Positions 48,101 to 57,633 of a DNA stretch of 64,000 bases are shown piece by piece. Made by a program: the position numbers and the translations under genes. Position 1 is the stretch's first letter. Each line of letters begins with the position of its first letter. A model generated the notes under the pieces. It had not been told where the DNA came from and ran no database searches. It was given only the letters and a program-made list of their open reading frames with translations. This stretch comes from Xanthostigma xanthostigma (Eukaryota > Arthropoda > Insecta > Raphidioptera > Raphidiidae). The DNA lies in NCBI GenBank assembly GCA_963575645.1, contig OY754470.1, positions 26,270,501 through 26,334,500 on the forward strand. The letters are read 5' to 3'.

Positions 48101-51100
48101 ATTCGCATACCCCTTTATCGTTCACCCCGGAATTACAATTCGCATACCCGTTTATCGTTCACCCCGGAATTGTTTTTTTAAAAACTCCACATTTGCCCCT
48201 TCCCGTTTCACTGCGAGACAATTCGCATACCCCTTTATCGTTCACTCCGGAATTACAATTCGCATACCCGTTTATCGTTCACCCCGGAATTGACGTCAGA
48301 AACAGTTATAAAGAATTATATGTAGAAAGTCAATTTTTTTTTGCATTTTTTGTCCACGGATATTCTGACAAAGGACATTTTGTCTCATGGATATTTTGTC
48401 TCAAGGATATTTTGTCCAAGGATATTTTAACAAGGATATTTTGTCGGGGATATTTTGTCCGCGGATATGGAGTCCGGTTACCAAAATTTTTGACGTGATA
48501 ACGTCTTATAAATTGATGAATCACCAATCTTATAAATTGATAAAACACCGGCTGCATGCACGAAAAAATGTAACGTTCCTAACGGTCGTAACGTTCCTAA
48601 CGCGTAACGTTCCTAACGCGTAACGTTCCGCCTGACCCTGTGCGTGCTTTTTGCTAATTTCTCGCTCAATTTAAATCAGATCGGTTTGAAACCAGTCTTA
48701 AACGAAAGAGGAGAACATTTTACATAGATTTCGTATAACAGAATTTGCCTAAACAGTTTTTTTATACAAATTTATATAGAAAAATAGCTGTATAAATGCA
48801 ATGTTGTCTAATGCATGGCGCGACGCGGTCGGTCGTCTTTGTTTGCCGTACATGGAAATTAGAAAATAACGTATGTCTTGTCTTAACATGAAAACGGCTG
48901 CATTTCTAATGTTTAATTCAATTTTTTGACATTAGTATTTTGTGAAATGCAACGCCTTCTAAGTTAAGTATTGGAATAACTAATTATTGTTAGAACATAA
49001 TACTTTGACAGTTGCAAACGTCACTTTTGACATTTCTTATCATTCCTACACAAAGGATAAGCGGATTGAAACCAAATTTTGGGAGGATGTTTGATATGCA
49101 AATATGAAGTGGCCTATTGTTTTTGGGGAACATCGGCGCATGCGTAAAAGAATATATCTCTTATAATGATGTTTTATATAATAATAATATAGTTTTTAAA
49201 ACGGTTTTTACTCTATCTATTTTTACTAGAAATTTTTGTAAATTTTTTGGGGAAAATCGGCGCATGCGCAAAAGAGATACATGCCATAGTTGTTTTTTAT
49301 ATAATAATAGTGTACTTTTTATAGTGTTTTATTATTCTACTTAATAAAATTTACCTAAATTTGAAGCGAAAGATGCAATATCATAGATTCGAATTATTAT
49401 AATTATTATATAAATTTAGGTTATGTATTACGGAATACGTTATCACGTAAAACTATCGTCCGTAAACCGACTTTACAGACAACCAATTTTTTAATTAAAA
49501 GCTGTTTCTATAAGGTTAGTGAAATTTTAGAATAACTTTTACTTGTACATTTGACGTGTCAAACTATTTGTAACAATTGACTAAATATATATCATTATCA
49601 TTATCAAGCCGAGTAGCTGTCTAGTGTCTGGTCAGCAACTCGCACTGTGTAAACTAGCCTTTAGATTAAAAAAATGACAATGAAAGTATTTTTGAGGAAA
49701 TTTGTGAATAATCCGCAAAGTTTTTCTTTATGGAACATCAAAATTTAACGTTTTCTATATGACTTAAAAAATGTCAAAATTTGGGCACATCGAGTTATCA
49801 TACTGGATCCTGAATTTTGATCCAAATAATTACCACTTCTCACTTGTTGAGGTGAAATGGTAAATTAAATTATAATATATATTCTAGGTTAAAAAATAAA
49901 CTAATTCTGAAAAACTGTTATTGATAAAACGATAATCATAACTTAAACATAACCAGGTCCCGCCATCCGTTCGACGCCAATAGTGTATGTGCCATACGGC
50001 AAATACACTAAAAAGAATATTCTTTGACTTTTAGATCACGAGACGCGATAATCTGCCGAACTTCGTCTGTCAGTTATGCTACACTAAACTGGAGTCAATT
50101 CACCAGTTCCAGGGGCAAGTAATACACTCTGACAACACATTGCGCCGTTATCTGCAGCAGTTACATGGATCTGACAAAAAAGCCACGCTTGAGTGCTCTA
50201 TTCAGAAGCGCTTTGACGATCCTGTAATTAATCCAGATATTACTATAAAGCCCGACTATTTGGAGTTTCAGAAGGTGTTTGATAACATGAAATTGGAAGA
50301 AAAGTTACCTGTGAATTTTAATCCAATAAACTTTAACAATGAAATATCTTCAGGATTCAAAATAAAAAACGAACCGATTGATGATAATAATTCACTATTT
50401 TCAACAGATTATGCTTATGACTCAATAGAAACTTTATCTAAATGTGATGATGGTGAAATTAGACTCGAAGACTTAAAGATTGATATAGGCGATACGAAAG
50501 TGGGTGTAGCTATGGACATCAACTGGAATGAGCCTGTTAGTTCAAACAACGAAATTAAAGAAGAAACTGCTTCTAAATCCGATATCAAACGCGAACTGAT
50601 CAATGATAATAATTCATCATATACTGATGATACAATAAACGTTTCATCGAATGGCGAAGATAGTAAAAAAACAAAAACCGATTCGAACTTCGCGAATTCT
50701 CGCTCTGCTGAGGTGACACAAAGTATCTCGATAAAGTATGAGAAACACAAAAAATCAATTGAAAAGAAGTGTGACGTTTGTAACACGCGCTTTGCTCGCT
50801 TAAGAGATTTTCAAACGCACAAACGTATCCATTCTGGTGCGAAGTCGCATCAGTGTGACGTTTGTAATAAGTGTTTTACTCATGCAAACAGTCTGAAAGT
50901 TCACAAACGTACACACACAGGAGAAAAACCGTATCAGTGTGATGTATGTAAAAAACGTTTCAATCAGTTGAGCGTTTTGACGACTCACAAGTTTACACAT
51001 ACTAATATGAAACCGCACCGATGTGACGTTTGTAAAAAGGGTTTTATTACATCATCGGATCTAAGGAGACATAATCGCATACATACAGGTGAGAAACCAT

Positions 51101-51258
51101 ATCAGTGTGACGTTTGTCAGAAGAGTTTCAGTGCTGGAAGTAATTTGAGAAAACACAAACTTGTGCATACGGGCGTGAAACCATACTATAAGATGAGTTT
51201 CCATAATGCACGCGATTTGAGAAATCACAAACGCTTATACGTTACTCATCCAGTTTAA
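45120..51258 (+). CDS. ZAD-domain C2H2 zinc-finger protein (probable transcription factor)
   Basis: Two exons, 45120-45269 and 50035-51258, joined in phase, 457 codons. The first starts at an ATG with an in-frame stop 18 nt before it and codes for CRLC (Cys15, Cys18); the second supplies CQLC (Cys62, Cys65). The four cysteines form the zinc-coordinating ZAD of arthropod zinc-finger proteins, which mediates dimerisation. An acidic, Asn/Ser-rich linker of about 165 residues follows, with two similar short motifs (IKNEPIDDNNS and IKRELINDNNS). Then come five intact C2H2 fingers with partly TGEKPY-type linkers, and a sixth at the C-terminus that keeps the helix and both His but has lost both Cys. 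Expected role: sequence-specific DNA binding in the nucleus; the target is unknown. The 4.8-kb intron is filled with nested repeats. Confidence 0.93.
45820..46050. mobile_element. Miniature element with CCATAGAGATAT ends, copy 1
   Basis: Inverted ends CCATAGAGATATTAGACTAG and TTACTTATATCTCTATGG, 231 bp. A second copy at 56666-56893 is nearly identical (GGACCCGCTGCAGCGTTCTC in both). Lies in the zinc-finger gene intron. Confidence 0.85.
46208..46560 (+). repeat. CGCAGTGAAAAG repeat family with short tandem units
   Basis: Three tandem units from about 46350: each starts (A/G)CGCAGTGAAA, continues with a TTCTTTAAAAA-type segment, ATTACGGGAT and GTCGAT(A/G)(C/T)GATGGCG. The family recurs inverted at 9003-9275, and its unit resembles that of the 120-bp array at 47760. 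Confidence 0.7.
47085..47336 (+). pseudogene. C-terminal remnant of a non-LTR retrotransposon reverse transcriptase
   Basis: An 80-codon frame contains HNTRQIHSL, then LYNKLPADIK and a closing F..L pattern. HNTR...LYNKLP...IK is the usual very end of Jockey/CR1-like reverse transcriptases. The polymerase domain is absent, so this is a truncated relic. Confidence 0.65.
47353..48470. mobile_element. Foldback element whose arms are short tandem repeats of GGACAAAATATCC
   Basis: Left arm 47353-47455 has about six units of (C)GGACAAAATATCC; right arm 48345-48470 has the complement, GGATATTTTGTC, repeated seven times or so. The core holds a CGAAACGTTG foldback fragment (47510-47630) and the 120-bp tandem array. 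A classic foldback (FB-like) arrangement. Confidence 0.75.
47760..48292. repeat. Tandem repeat, 4.4 copies of 120 bp
   Basis: Copies start at 47760, 47880, 48000, 48120 and 48240 (partial) with TTCACCCCGGAATTACAATT; only one or two substitutions differ between them. The 120-bp unit is a multiple of three and has no stop in one frame, which creates a false 221-codon open frame of repeating 40-residue blocks. Confidence 0.95.
48493..49486. mobile_element. Element with GACGTGATAACG start and GACTTTACAGACAACCA end
   Basis: Same ends as 8840-8982, but with about 850 bp of extra interior. Near 48560-48640 AACGTTCCTAACG(C)GT is repeated. The interior segment 49050-49110 recurs inverted near 52460-52520. 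Confidence 0.6.
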
Positions 51259-51588
51259 ATATTCATTTTCTTCATACCTCGATCGAAAGTGCATACTTTC
51301 GACATCAATTTTAAGGCACAAAGCCTAACATTTACGCATTGGTGGGATTACACGCACTGATTCGGGAAGTATGTACGTTCGGGCGGCAGTAAAGAGAAAT
51401 AACCTAACAACTGTTGTTTAGATTTCGTTTCCATAGCAACCCTATTACATTTTAGCTAATAGTCGCGTACAGCTGTCATTCGTGTTTTTGCGTATAACCT
51501 CAAACCTGCTTTTTTGAATTTATCTGTTTTTTGTGTAATTAATAAGCAATTGATTAATTTAATAAGCGTATTTACGACCGAGGTATGA

Positions 51589-51714
51589 ATATACCACACT
51601 GGCCGAAAGTCTGATATCTTTTACACTGCGCACCATGATGCCCGAGGCGAAGTCGAGGGCTTCATGGCGCGCAGTGAAAGAATATCAATCTTTCGGCCCT
51701 TGTGGTGTAATATA
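51589..51714. repeat. Short foldback element downstream of the zinc-finger gene
   Basis: ATATACCACACTGGCCGAAA mirrors TTTCGGCCCTTGTGGTGTAA; the inner CACTGCGCACCATGATGCCC mirrors GGGCTTCATGGCGCGCAGTG. About 126 bp. Confidence 0.8.
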
Positions 51715-51768
51715 CTATTTTTTCCGAGAGATTGTTTGCTATTATTTGTTTTTTTATGCTATGCCTCA

Positions 51769-51774
51769 AATAAA
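51769..51774 (+). promoter_or_regulatory. Possible poly(A) signal for the zinc-finger gene
   Basis: AATAAA about 510 nt after the stop, just past the foldback element. I noticed no earlier AATAAA, but an ATTAAA-type variant could be used instead. Confidence 0.3.
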
Positions 51775-53745
51775 AATATGTTCTTTCAAATCGGTGACAC
51801 ATTTTATTACAGTATAGCAGATCCGCAATGAAATGGACAGGTCATGAAACGGATATTATCGGTTCAAACGAGTTTTCCGAACGGACACGTTAAAATCTAG
51901 CCATCACATATTGCTACAAAAATTACAGTTGCCGGCAGCCATTTTTTTGTATTGACAATCATAGCTTCCATCAAATAATTTGATGGCGATTCCAAAGATA
52001 ATTAATTTATTAAGTTTAACTGTATTCTTGATGTTTTAAGTATACTCTATATACCTACAGGCTGATTTTTTAGTTGATTCTTTTTTTAACAGCGTGTAGA
52101 AAACAAATAGACGAATAAATATTTCAAGTAACTTTTTTATCAAAACTCAAAAATAAAATAGAAACGGGCTTTCAAAGTTTTATTTAATTTTATCAAAGTT
52201 TGAGGCCGGTCCTGGCGTTATGTTATGTCATTATGAAAATATGTTATGTCATTATCAAGTATTCACAGAAATTGTTCAAAGTTGTCCCCGTTTTGCTACA
52301 CAAAAAGATGCGTGCATCGTAGCCATGCTTCTGTACATGCTTGTAGTAGCGATAAGGTTCTTCCACGAATTATTTGGGATGCATTTCCTATTCGTGCTGT
52401 CATTTCTTTGCGTGTGTCAACCGGACTTTTTAATTAATTAAATACGATTTAAAACATTTGAAAGGACTCTTCATATTTGCATACCAAATATCTTCCCAAA
52501 ATTTGGTTTCAATCCGGTTGTTCGCTTGACCTGTATCGTGTTCACAGACAAACACTAATAGACGCATAGAGTTTTTCCAAAAATGTGTTTTTTTTGGATT
52601 TGTAGACCTCAAAACAAAAAAAATAATGTAAAATTTTGAAAAGTGATTTTTGACCTAAACTGGTACCATTCCCCACTTGAATGGAATGGTAAAAAAAAAA
52701 CATCCAAGTAATTCAACAATGCAAATACATATAATAAAACCTCTCGAATCTCGAAGCTGACAACATTCAGGAACACCTGTACTCAAACGGCAGGTGTCCT
52801 TGATGTTATTCCGTCATGCAAATGTCCCTTAATTCCGGTCGATAGGTATAACGGAAATGGTACAGAACAATGGGCATTCGAATGCGACAACAGTGCCGGG
52901 GTTTGACCGGAAAACATATTTCAAATTACTGCCATCGATTCTATTTAATAAACGTAACAAAAATTTATTGCCGACAGACGTTTTTAAAAAGTATGCGTTT
53001 TAATTCATTTGCTAATTTCAAAAATTTAACTAATACAGAAATGGCTGTTGCAGAATGAACGAAAAGCAAATTGAAGTGCGACCCTCGAAGTCCACTCGAT
53101 CCTCTTTCCGGTATTATCTTAAAAAATTAAATCTGCAGAGAAAAATATTGAGATACATTCTTGTGCAGTCTTTCAAAAAAGACTGGACAGATATTTATAA
53201 AACTTCTTTTAGATTGGCACAGTCACACTAAAAAGTCAATGACATTTTTTTGAGGGTGTATTTACGTCGTTAAAAGCGGTTGGCCGTTATAAACGATGTC
53301 GTACTAGCCAGATTCTACTGTACATGGAGACGACTGACGAACTCAATTGAGAAAATCGACAGAATCTGCCCACCAAATCGCACATTATTACGAAGAATTT
53401 TTCTACACATACCCTTCTTTCGTTTAGGTATATACAGAACACTAGTGAGTTCTTAAGTTAGGAAACTACATATTTGTGTAAATAGAGTTGTACTCTTTTT
53501 TTAAAAGTGAAAAAATCATACTTCACGATACAAAGCTTGTTAAAACAATATATGTATGCTATGATTATAATAATATCCAGGCATGGGACAGTTATCGTAA
53601 CTTTATACGAGTACACCTAATACAAACAGCTGTCATAATTTTTTCTGATTATTTCATGCTAAGTATAATAAATAATGATACTTATTCATGTTACAATTCA
53701 CAACTCTATCTGCACAAATATCAAATAGCAATGTATAGTACAGTA
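51775..53745. other. Intergenic repeats without a recognised gene
   Basis: 52460-52700 contains a block (GGTTTCAATCCGG ... GGTACCATTCC ... AATGGAATGGTAAAA) that recurs in part at 49050-49110, 49825-49865 and 56430-56590, probably the end of one interspersed family. No gene recognised. Confidence 0.4.
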
Positions 53746-53749
53746 CCTA

Positions 53750-54190
53750 TACCGGGTGTCCCAGAAGTCACGCACTTCCTCGTAGGGATCGAAAGAGAAA
53801 ATTATTCTGAGACGGAAAGTCCTTAGCCATTTTTTAATCAGACGCATAGATAATTAATTATTATGTAATTAATGAAAGTGACCAATCAGGAGCGACTTGA
53901 TTTGTTTTCCGATTTGATTTGTTTTTCTCCCGACAGTCACTGGATGTTTTTTAATTAATTTTAATTAATTATTCAGAGACGACTGACAACGGAAGACAGT
54001 TATCCAAGATACGGGAGAAAAACAAATCAAATCGGAAAACAAATCAAGTCGCTCCTGATTGGTCACTTTCATTAATTAATAATTAATTATCTATGCGTCT
54101 GATTAAAAAATGGCTAAGGACTTTTCGTCTCAGAATAATTTTCTCTTTCGATCCCTACGAGGAAGTGCGTGACTTCTGGGAAACCCGGTA
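53750..54190. repeat. 441-bp near-perfect palindrome with CCGGGTGTCCCA-type ends
   Basis: TACCGGGTGTCCCAGAAGTC at the left and GACTTCTGGGAAACCCGGTA at the right; the arms mirror almost throughout about a centre near 53970 (TGATTTGTTTTTCTCCCG). TATA flanks both ends, as expected for a TA-targeting mariner-like miniature element. Confidence 0.88.
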
Positions 54191-54279
54191 TAATATAATA
54201 TAATAGATAAACATAATCCATGATTGAAGTTGCCTTGAATTGCATTATCATATTGCTGCCGAATCATTATGTGAATGTT

Positions 54280-54378
54280 TACGTATTTCAAGTAAACTAA
54301 GATGATCGTGCGTAGGTACTCCCTTCCCTATTCGTTCTTTTGCAATTTGCACTCAGGTGGGACCGGGACGGACCGCTA
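54280..54378 (+). mobile_element. Helitron 3'-end fragment
   Basis: AGTAAACTAAGATGATCGTG through GGACGGACCGCTAG before T. Only the last 100 bp of the family; it lies 255 bp before copy E. Confidence 0.65.
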
Positions 54379-54633
54379 GTATTTGTATAAAAACCACAAT
54401 TGGTAGAATAAGTAAACATAATATTAGGTACGCTAATTGTAATTGGAATATTATTTAACAATACCTACATCAAATACAAACAAAACGGAAGAATTTAGCA
54501 CTGGTGTCCAACCGAAAGTCAATTTCCGGACAAGGCCGAAGAAATTCAGTTTAAATTAGCTATACAACTGCTATACAAGCTACAATTAATAATATAATTA
54601 ATGATTTTAAAACTTTTAATTTAAAGGTTTACA

Positions 54634-55288
54634 TCTATACTAATAAATATAAATAAAGCTGAAGAGTTTGTTTCTTTGTTTGGTCGAACGCGCTAATCTC
54701 AGAAACTACTGGTTAGAATTGAAAAAAATTTTTTTGTTGGACAGCCCATTTATCGAGGAAGGCTATAGGCTATATAATATCACGCTACCACCAATTGGAG
54801 CGGAACATCAATGAAAAATGTTGCAAGATGTATCTCAAAATTAGTCCGTTCGATATATTATATTATCAGGTGAAATGCCTTAACTAAACATTGCAATATT
54901 AGCGCGTCACTTTCACAAGCCCGGATAGCTCAGTCGGTAGATCGTAAGACTCTTAATGCAAGGGTCTTGGGTTCAAGCCCCACGTCGGCGAATATATTTT
55001 TATTTTTTTTTTATTTTCTACATGGCACTTTCTTCTAAGGCTTCAATTTTTTAAAATTTTATTAAATCTAATTAATAGCTCATTTGAAAACTGTTACAAC
55101 TATTGGTAGCTATATAAAAATAATTTTCCTGCATTATTTTCAATTAAATATTTATAAAAGAAAAACTTTCAAACGGTAACTCCGATCATTATGAAGTTTG
55201 GACACAATATTAATCTCGGTAAACTAAGATGAATGTGCGTTCCCCATTCGTTCTTTTGCACGCGGGTGAAACCGGGCGAGACCGCTAT
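54634..55288 (+). mobile_element. Non-autonomous Helitron, tRNA-bearing, copy E
   Basis: TCTATACTAATAAATATAAA start; the 3' end GGGCGAGACCGCTAT has mutated the CTAG. tRNA-like module 54919-54990: GCCCGGATAGCTCAGTCGGT, loop CTCTTAA (CTT), B box GGTTCAAGCCC, then a long T-run. Of the copies, its tRNA acceptor start is closest to a true tRNA-Lys. Confidence 0.8.
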
Positions 55289-56665
55289 TGACTATATAGT
55301 ATAAAAAGGTAATTTTGATCACCTATAGAAGTCGCCAAGTCCATCGCGTTCTCGCATTTTCGTAACATTCGTTCAATTTAGGCGGAAGTGGGTTTTTTGG
55401 CCGAAGCGGAAGCAAAAGCGTCGGTCGGACATTATTCAGCACCTAAACACTACGTATACTTTATAGACAAAAATACATTTATAAAACAAAAATCTGTCAA
55501 ATGAGTTTTAAAATTGACACCGACATCTTTTCTAAGGTCACCAACTGTTGTGTCTGTTGGATATGAGCTCAACGCAATATCACAATTAACATTAAAACAA
55601 CAGTTTGTCACTCTGTCATCATAATTAAATAACTCCGTTCACATAGGTGTAATACCTACACTGAAATGTAAAAAATAATTTATATGAAGTGTTTACTTTA
55701 ATTTTAAGTTCATATGAATTCAAGATAATTTTCACTGTTTGATAAAAAAAAAACGATAAAAAGTCTATTAACAATAGCAAAAATGTCAGCGTCGTCTATA
55801 TATAACTGACATTTCACCGAAATTGACATTATAAGATATCTTTTTGTAGGTTCCTTGTTTCCAGTAATTTGATAGGCCTAACACACATAGGTATAGTTTT
55901 ATATTTATTCGCTTAATTTTTGTTGTATTGTTTAAAGTCAATGATCCAAAATGAAATCCTTAATAGTCCAGTCGGTGGAGACAATTTTAAACCAAAAGCT
56001 CCAGAAATTCGCAAACAGACTCAATTTTTTTATGAGTAGTTTAAAGTGTACTGATTGAAATAGAAAAAAGTTCATTCGTCTATCGATTTCCCAAAGTCAA
56101 AAAAAATTTTGAAAAAAATTTTATTTTCAAAATTCTTGAATATTTTAAGCTGGGATAAAGATAGAGATAAATAAAAAATGCGATTGTTAATAAATATAAT
56201 ACTATAGTGGTTAAGCTATATCGAAGTTCAAAATTGAAAAATGTGTTTTAAAATTTTTAAAGTGAAAGCAGAACATTGGTTTTCGGTTTGTACACGTTTG
56301 CGCTGTTGAGTGTTATTTTAATTAATTTTGAGTTTTATTGTCTATTGGAGAAACAGACAGACAACCGGACATGCATTGTACCTATATGTAGATTGTAGAT
56401 AAATAATATTAAAACTGCCTACTAAAATATGGTTTCGATCAGCTCAGCCATTTGACCGTTATCGTCATCACAGACAAATAAACAGACAACCAGATTTTTC
56501 CAAAACATGTTCTTTAGACCCCGAGACCTTAAGAACCAAAAATTTTGACAAAAACTAGTACCATTACTCACTTATGGAGTTGGAATGGTAAAATCAATAA
56601 AACTGAATAAAAGTTCCTTTCCCAAAGAATTTTTAGGTCGATGGAAAATATTGTATTGTTATGAT
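55289..56665. other. Intergenic sequence without a recognised gene
   Basis: AT-rich. 56430-56590 carries the GGTACCATT...GGAATGGTAAAA repeat end noted for 52460-52700. Confidence 0.4.
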
Positions 56666-56893
56666 CTTAGAGATATTAGACTAGAGTACGCGAGTGAGCC
56701 GTGAAAGTGTCTGCAATTCAGAGAGAAAAGTTCCTTATCTGTATGGTAACTAATGATACAAAACAATGCTGATTTTAGTAAACATATATTGGGTTTTCTG
56801 GACCCGCTGCAGCGTTCTCTCTTTCAACTGAGGACATTTTCACTTATGGCAAGCATACGAACTAACGAACTCTAGTTACTTATATCTCTATGG
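56666..56893. mobile_element. Miniature element with CCATAGAGATAT ends, copy 2
   Basis: Nearly identical to 45820-46050 but missing about 4 bp in the GAGGACATT(AATTT)CAC segment. The left end has decayed. Confidence 0.85.
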
Positions 56894-57022
56894 CTATAAT
56901 ACGTAGGTACTGTTTGGCGTAAATAACGCCCCCACAAGCTTCGCCCTCCAAAGTTTGGGGCGCCCTTAGGTCCCTTGATGAAATGATAAATAGCTAATAA
57001 AATATTTATTTCAATCTCACAA

Positions 57023-57633
57023 TCTATACTAATATAATATAAAACTGAAGAGTTTGTTTGTTTGTTTGAACGCGCTAATCTCAGAAACTACTGGTTCAAA
57101 TTGAAAATTTTTTTTTTGTTTGATAGCCCATTTATCGAGGAAGGCTATAGGCTATATAATATCACGCTACGACCATTAGGAGCGGAGCATTAATGAAAAA
57201 TGTTGCAAAATGTATCTCAAAAATAAGCTTCTATTCAGGTGAAATGCACTAATATACTCATATTAGCGTTGAGAGTACACAACGTCGGATGGCTCAATCG
57301 GTAGAGCGTGCGACTGTCAATATCAGGGTCGTGGGTTCAAGGCCCACGTTGGGCAAAATATTTATTTTTTTTTTTTTATTTTCTACATTGCTTTCTTCTA
57401 AGGCTTATATTTAAATTTATTTTAACTTTAATTAATTAATTAAAAAAAAATATTAGTTTAAAAAAGTATAAATACTGCTTTTTATCGACAAAAGCTTTTG
57501 AACGGTAACTCCGATCATCATGAAATTTGGACACAACATTCATCTCGGTAAACTAAGATGAATGTGTGTACTCATGTTCCTCTCTTCCCCATTCGCTCTT
57601 TTACACCCGGGTGAAACCGGACGGGACCGCTAG
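57023..57633 (+). mobile_element. Non-autonomous Helitron, tRNA-bearing, copy F
   Basis: TCTATACTAATATAATATAA after A; GGACGGGACCGCTAG before T; 611 bp. tRNA-like module 57283-57355 with loop CTGTCAA (GTC), then a T-run. Same subfamily as copy C. Confidence 0.85.

Larger units (their letters stand above)
46634..49661. mobile_element. 3-kb composite element bounded by GTTTACACAGTGCGAG inverted ends
   Basis: Left end GGCTATAGTTTACACAGTGC; right end GCACTGTGTAAACTAGCC is its complement with few changes. Left of the insertions, 46640-47060 is GC-richer and full of (A/G)CTCGCA and TTTGGACG motifs. Inside lie the reverse-transcriptase remnant, the tandem-arm foldback and the GACGTGATAACG element, so it appears to be a nest of later insertions. 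Confidence 0.6.

Noticed and set aside
47833..48498. A 221-codon open frame made of repeating 40-residue blocks
   Set aside because: It is created by a 120-bp tandem repeat, whose length is a multiple of three; the copies differ without regard to codon position, and the array lies inside a foldback element within an intron.
50415..50786. Minus-strand frame of 123 codons
   Set aside because: It is antisense to the coding linker of the zinc-finger gene.
53488..53826. 112-codon open frame
   Set aside because: Its 3' part lies in the 53750-54190 palindrome and the remainder is AT-rich background.
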